Origin: Terriglobales bacterium
GTDB lineage: Bacteria; Acidobacteriota; Terriglobia; Terriglobales; Acidobacteriaceae
Direction of reading: 5' to 3'
Assembly (NCBI GenBank): GCA_030043575.1
Contig: JASHXK010000551.1
Span: 1 to 8,758 of the forward strand
DNA length: 8,758 nt
Positions 5,381 through 8,758 of this stretch are shown here, piece by piece. Numbering within the stretch: the stretch's first letter is position 1; each line of letters starts with the position of its first letter. A program made the translations under genes and the position numbers. The notes under the pieces are model-generated. The model saw nothing but the letters and a program-made list of their open reading frames with translations, did not search any database and was not told the origin of the DNA.

Positions 5381-5418
5381 CCCGCGGGCCCGCTGCGATG
5401 CGCCGCAGCTAGCGCTAG
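5381..5418 (-). terminator. GC-rich hairpin cluster after the response-regulator gene, possible terminator
   Basis: On the minus strand, CTAGCGCTAG (spanning the TAG stop) is followed by the stem GCTGCG, a six-base loop and CGCAGC (5409-5392). GCGGGCCCGC and CCCGCGGG then follow, and finally AAAA rather than a U-tract. Stems are strong, but a canonical intrinsic terminator tail is missing, so this is tentative. Confidence 0.3.
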
Positions 5419-6806
5419 TCCGGCACGGTTTCGTGATTTTTCTTCAGCCGTCTCAGCAGCGATGTGGGATGGATGCCGAGGATGCGCGCGGCGTGGGTCT
5501 TGTTCTGTCCAGTGGCGGTCAGGACTTCGTGAATGTAGCGGTCCTCGAGTTCCTTCAGCGATACGAACTGATCGCCGGTGGGAGACACGTCGAACGATGT
5601 GAACTTCTCATCCAGAACCGGCTCTTCGTGGTAATCACGAATCTCTTCCGGCAAGCCGTCCTCGTCAATCTCGTTCTCCGTGGACAGGATCATGGTGCGC
5701 TCGATGACATTGCGCAGCTCGCGAATGTTACCTGGCCACGGATATCGTTGCAACAGCTCCGCCGCTGCCGGGGTGAAGCCGACAAAATTCTTCTTCAGCT
5801 CCTTGTTGAAGAACTGCATGATGTCGAGCGCCAGCGGCAGAATGTCTTCGCGCCGCTCGCGCAGCGGCGGAATAAACAGTGGAACAACGTTCAGCCGGTA
5901 ATACAGATCCTCGCGAAACTCGCCCTTGGTGACGGCTTCTTTCAGGATCTTGTTGGTTGCTGCGATGATGCGCACATCCACCTGGACCGCCTTCGTCCCA
6001 CCCAGCCTGATAAAGTTCCCCTCTTCCAGCACGCGCAACAGTTTGGCTTGCAGGCTCGCCGAGGTGTTGCCGATCTCGTCGAGAAACAGTGTGCCCGTCG
6101 TCGCCTTCTCAACCAGTCCTTCCTTGCGCCGCCGCGCGTCGGTAAATGCGCCCGGTTCGAAGCCGAACAGTTCGCTCTCCAACAGCGTATCCGGCAGCGC
6201 CGCGCAGTTCAATGCGATCATCGGCGCCTGCGCGCGAGGGCTGTTGTAGTGAATCGCCTTGGCCAGAACTTCCTTGCCGGTGCCGCTCTCGCCCTGAATT
6301 AGGATCGTGGTGTGATCGCTCTCTGCCGCGCGCCGAGCCATGTCCAGCACCTCGCACATGGCCGGACTTTGCGTCACCACGCGCCCGAAGTCATACCGTC
6401 CTTTGGCGCTCTCAACCGTATCGCGCACTCGCACGCGCAGCGCCAGCATCTCTTCGGCGCGCTGAATCGTGTTGACCATATCGGCCAGGTGGAACGGTTT
6501 GATCAGGTAGTCGTAGGCCCCGAGCTTCATCGCTTCGACCGCGCGATCCACCATGTGATAGGCGCTCATCATCACCACGATCATTGCCGGCGAAATCTTC
6601 TTCGCCTGCCGCAGCACTTCGATCCCGTTGATTCCCGGCAACACCACATCCAGCAGCGCCAGATCCGGCTTCTCTTCGGCAACCAGCTTGAGCGCCTCTT
6701 CCCCACTGCTGACCGGCAGCACCTCGTAGCCTTCGGCTTGCAGCGCGCGCCCCATGGTGCGCAGCGTCAGCGCCTCGTCATCGACGATCAGTATCGAGTG
6801 CGCCAT
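5415..6806 (-). CDS. NtrC-type sigma-54-dependent response regulator
   Basis: Cytoplasmic transcription activator of 463 residues with three domains. Residues 1-120 are a receiver: acidic pocket Asp9/Asp10, phospho-acceptor Asp53, switch Ser81, Lys103 in the KPF motif. Residues of about 142-375 are the AAA+ sigma-54 activator domain: Walker A GESGTGKE at 172-179, sigma-54-contacting loop GAFTDA at 219-224 (consensus GAFTGA), Walker B LFLDEIG with Asp243/Glu244, sensor region VRIIAATN, and YPWPGNIREL near the end. Residues of about 418-458 are a Fis-type helix-turn-helix (THAARILGIHPTSLLRRLKK). It should hydrolyse ATP as a hexamer to open promoters held by RNA polymerase-sigma54. It begins one base after the histidine-kinase stop codon, so the two are surely co-expressed and form a two-component pair. 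Targets cannot be read here; no convincing -24/-12 site was found in the window. Confidence 0.97.
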   Translation of the reverse strand: MAHSILIVDDEALTLRTMGRALQAEGYEVLPVSSGEEALKLVAEEKPDLALLDVVLPGINGIEVLRQAKKISPAMIVVMMSAYHMVDRAVEAMKLGAYDYLIKPFHLADMVNTIQRAEEMLALRVRVRDTVESAKGRYDFGRVVTQSPAMCEVLDMARRAAESDHTTILIQGESGTGKEVLAKAIHYNSPRAQAPMIALNCAALPDTLLESELFGFEPGAFTDARRRKEGLVEKATTGTLFLDEIGNTSASLQAKLLRVLEEGNFIRLGGTKAVQVDVRIIAATNKILKEAVTKGEFREDLYYRLNVVPLFIPPLRERREDILPLALDIMQFFNKELKKNFVGFTPAAAELLQRYPWPGNIRELRNVIERTMILSTENEIDEDGLPEEIRDYHEEPVLDEKFTSFDVSPTGDQFVSLKELEDRYIHEVLTATGQNKTHAARILGIHPTSLLRRLKKNHETVPD

Positions 6807-6807
6807 G

Positions 6808-7890
6808 TTAAGCGATCACCTCCTCGCTGTGCTGCATGACTTTGCCGGCCTGCCGAATCGGCATCGTCACCCGCACCGTCGTCCCGCGCTCCGCAATGCT
6901 CTCCACCTGAATGTCGCCACCGTGGCTGCGTACGTACGCCTGCGAAATGCTTAATCCCAAGCCAGTTCCCTTCCCGCGCTTGGTGGTGAAGAACGGTTCG
7001 AAGACGTGCGGCAGGATATCCGCCGGAATTCCGCAGCCGGTGTCGCGCACCCGCAACTCAATCACCTCGGCGAATCTCACTTTGTCGGCCAGGATGCTGA
7101 TGCTCCCCCCGGGCGCTGTCGCTTGCGCTGCGTTCAGCAAGAGGTTCATCAGGATCTGCGAGAGCTGATTGGAATCTGCCGTGATGTTGGGCAAGTCGGG
7201 CGGAATGCAATTGTGCAGTTCGATCTGACGGAACATTGGCTGATGCGCCACGAACTTCAGGGTCTCATCTGCCAGCCGCCACAGATTGATGTTGCTCAGT
7301 GTCAGAGGTCCGGGACGCGCGTAATCCAGCAAGCCGCGCACCGCGGACGAGATGCGCTTTGCGCCTTCGATGCACTGCTCAATTTCTTCGCGGCGTTCGT
7401 CGCCCGCGTCGCGCCATTCCAGCTCCAGGTGCGACAAAATGCCCAGCAGCGGATTGTTGATCTCATGCGCCGCACCCAGGGCTAACTGCGCCAGCGAGGC
7501 ATACTTTTCGTAGTCGGAGAGCTGCGACTCAAACTGTAATTTTTCCTTGGCGAGTTCGCGTTCTTCCTCCAGCCGCCGCAGCAGCTCCTGCTGCGCCACG
7601 TTGCGCTCGTATTCGCGATAGTTCGCCAGCTCCTTGAGCCTCGCTATTTCACTCTCGACCGATTTGACTCTAGTCCGCGAGAAGACCGCGATTACAATGC
7701 TAAGAACGAGGCCGAGCGCGACGCCGCTCCAGACACCGCTGCTCATTGCCGCTGTCGTGCCGTCGCTTGCACTGGCTGTTGCCAGCGGCAGAGATAAGAC
7801 AAATGGAAGCAAACCCAGCATCAGTCGGCTGCTGAGCGCATCCGTGCGCATCGTCCGCACGCGACCATCGAGGAAGGTTGAGAGGACCAT
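6808..7890 (-). CDS. Membrane sensor histidine kinase, partner of the NtrC-type regulator
   Basis: Autophosphorylating kinase of 360 residues. Residues of about 22-41 are a hydrophobic segment ending in an ASA|SD-like cleavage site (signal peptide or first membrane helix). Only about ten polar residues follow, then a membrane helix at about 53-71. Residues of about 74-128 are a charged, heptad-like coiled coil. The HisKA box has the phospho-accepting His142 in GAAHEINNPLLG. The HATPase domain has the N box (NLLLNAAQA, Asn249/Asn253), G1 box DTGCGIP (283-289), F box (about 297-301) and G2 box GKGTGLGLS (306-314). No PAS, HAMP or large periplasmic sensor domain is visible, so the input must be a partner protein or the membrane itself. 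The start at 7890 is supported by AAGGAG six bases or so upstream; a second Met at residue 14 is possible. Confidence 0.96.
   Translation of the reverse strand: MVLSTFLDGRVRTMRTDALSSRLMLGLLPFVLSLPLATASASDGTTAAMSSGVWSGVALGLVLSIVIAVFSRTRVKSVESEIARLKELANYREYERNVAQQELLRRLEEERELAKEKLQFESQLSDYEKYASLAQLALGAAHEINNPLLGILSHLELEWRDAGDERREEIEQCIEGAKRISSAVRGLLDYARPGPLTLSNINLWRLADETLKFVAHQPMFRQIELHNCIPPDLPNITADSNQLSQILMNLLLNAAQATAPGGSISILADKVRFAEVIELRVRDTGCGIPADILPHVFEPFFTTKRGKGTGLGLSISQAYVRSHGGDIQVESIAERGTTVRVTMPIRQAGKVMQHSEEVIA
6814..6824 (-). promoter_or_regulatory. Unusually long Shine-Dalgarno sequence for the response regulator
   Basis: AGGAGGTGATC, eleven bases complementary to the canonical 16S 3' end, is encoded within the last codons of the kinase gene. 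Seven bases separate its end from the ATG at 6806, and twelve separate the AGGAGG core. This suggests high regulator output relative to the kinase. Confidence 0.65.
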
Positions 7891-7896
7891 GTACCT

Positions 7897-7902
7897 CTCC
7901 TT
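7897..7902 (-). promoter_or_regulatory. Ribosome binding site of the histidine kinase
   Basis: AAGGAG on the minus strand lies six bases before the ATG at 7890. It favours that start over the internal Met at residue 14. Confidence 0.6.
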
Positions 7903-7934
7903 TATGACGTTCGCGCACTATGGACACGGGGGCA

Positions 7935-7961
7935 GTGATGACTATCACGTGCAAACGTGAT
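7935..7961. promoter_or_regulatory. Overlapping inverted repeats upstream of the kinase gene
   Basis: GTGAT (7935-7939), four bases, ATCACGT (7944-7950), four bases, ACGTGAT (7955-7961). The middle arm can pair with either flank, giving a 7-bp perfect palindrome or a 5-bp one. It lies in the 109-base gap between nagA and the kinase. It could be an operator, or mutually exclusive hairpins at the end of the nagA transcript. No U-tract follows on the minus strand, so a plain terminator is less likely. Confidence 0.4.
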
Positions 7962-7999
7962 GGGTGGGCATGAAACCTTCTGGCAGCGTATTGCGTTCG

Positions 8000-8758
8000 T
8001 CAATTCATGATCCCGCCGACGATGGTTTGCCGAACGTCTCCTGCGGGCGAAAACACCGCAACGTCGGCATCGGCCCCAGCTTGCAAAATGCCTTTGCGAT
8101 CCTCAATTCCGAGCACCCGCGCGGGGTTCAACGTTGCCAATCGAATCGCATCCTGAAAACTGATACCAGCAAACTTCATGACGTTGCGGGCTGCCTGATC
8201 CATGGTCAGCACACTACCTGCGAGCTTGCCGTGCGACTCGCAACGGCCGTCGCGAACCTGCACCTGATACGATCCCAGACGGTACGTTCCATCCGGCATG
8301 CCGGTGGCGCTGATGCCGTCGCTAATGAGCACAGCGCGATCCAGTCCCTTGGCGCGAAGAAAAAGGTCGACCACCTCCGGGCGAACGTGCAGCCCATCGG
8401 CGATGATGTCGGCGGTTACAGAGTCGTCGGTCAGGATGGCGCCCAACAATCCCGCATCGCGATGATCCAGGCGGCGCATTGCGTTGAAGGTGTGCGTGGC
8501 GTGCCGCGCGCCGGCGCCGACACCGGCAACCGCCTGCTCCAAGGTGGCGTTGGAGTGCCCGATGCTCACACAGATGCCGCGGGCCGTCGCATCACGAATC
8601 AGCTCCAACGCCCCCGCCAGTTCGGGTGCTATCGTCAGAATGGAGACCTGACCGCCAGCTGCCTCCCACATTCGATCGAAGATATGCTGCGAGGCTCGTT
8701 GCAGATAAAGTGGCGAATGCACGCCGCGGCGGGCATGGCTGAGGAACGGCCCTTCGAG
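8000..8758 (-). CDS. nagA: N-acetylglucosamine-6-phosphate deacetylase, C-terminal part (5' truncated by window edge)
   Basis: Amidohydrolase-superfamily enzyme that removes acetate from N-acetylglucosamine-6-phosphate, feeding amino-sugar and peptidoglycan recycling into fructose-6-phosphate. The frame is open through base 8758; 252 residues are visible. Residue 2 is the metal-ligand Glu of the LEGPFLS motif, and the protein then reads HARRGVHSPLYL, as in the family. The other metal ligands are His68 (IGHSNAT) and His89 (THTFNAM). The substrate-binding DGLHV motif has His124, and the catalytic Asp147 lies in ISDGISATG. The C-terminal part (LNPARVLGIEDRKG, GADADVAVF, VGGIMN) is the usual end of the amidohydrolase fold. 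All key residues visible here are intact. About a third of the protein lies beyond the window. The kinase gene follows 109 bases downstream on the same strand. Confidence 0.95.
   Translation of the reverse strand, partial: LEGPFLSHARRGVHSPLYLQRASQHIFDRMWEAAGGQVSILTIAPELAGALELIRDATARGICVSIGHSNATLEQAVAGVGAGARHATHTFNAMRRLDHRDAGLLGAILTDDSVTADIIADGLHVRPEVVDLFLRAKGLDRAVLISDGISATGMPDGTYRLGSYQVQVRDGRCESHGKLAGSVLTMDQAARNVMKFAGISFQDAIRLATLNPARVLGIEDRKGILQAGADADVAVFSPAGDVRQTIVGGIMN

Noticed and set aside
5433..6302. Long plus-strand reading frame opposite the response regulator, and similar frames opposite the kinase and metG.
   Set aside because: These are antisense shadows of GC-rich genes, with low-complexity Arg/Gln-rich translations and no domain features.
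7981..7994. TGGCAG-CGTA-TTGC, resembling a sigma-54 -24/-12 promoter on the plus strand.
   Set aside because: The GG-to-GC spacing is one base short, and it points antisense into the end of nagA with no plus-strand gene downstream.

Overview
The window (about 58-60% GC by eye) carries an ordinary bacterial gene set. The chromosome is most likely from a soil-type Acidobacteriota or a similar lineage. I infer this from the gene mix, from GC-rich dispersed-repeat-like tracts translated inside metG, and from a degenerate GTCGGT/TTAGT tract after metG. No rRNA or other phylogenetic marker is present, so the assignment is tentative.

Layout, plus strand: the C-terminal 423 residues of methionyl-tRNA synthetase (1-1272, cut at the left edge) are followed by a roughly 250 bp spacer. 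Then come two tandem, roughly 87% identical genes for pentameric ligand-gated ion channel subunits (about 1528-2700 and 2701-3864). The second starts at the base after the first one's stop codon. These channels converge on a block of six minus-strand genes.

Layout, minus strand, in transcription order from the right edge: nagA (N-acetylglucosamine-6-phosphate deacetylase, cut at its 5' end, 8758-8000); a two-component pair made of a membrane histidine kinase (7890-6808) and an NtrC-type sigma-54 response regulator (6806-5415); an ArsR-type repressor overlapping a VOC/glyoxalase-fold gene (about 5334-4954 and 5009-4560); and a MarR-type repressor (4383-3907). Both small repressors have perfect inverted repeats at their own promoters, which points to autoregulation. 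The marR promoter is close to ideal: a TTGACT/17/TATTTT promoter has the palindrome in its spacer, and the predicted transcript starts almost on the ATG.

The most interesting object is the channel pair. The copies are nearly identical in the ligand-binding domain, M1, M3 and M4. They differ sharply in the pore-lining M2 helix, where copy 2 has arginines at the positions corresponding to 2' and 6' and another near 20', while copy 1 has Thr, Thr and Asn. This looks like a duplication in which the extracellular sensor was kept and the permeation pathway was rewritten. A heteromeric channel, a channel with changed ion selectivity, or a regulatory subunit are all possible. No tRNA, rRNA, CRISPR array, insertion sequence or phage gene was recognised.
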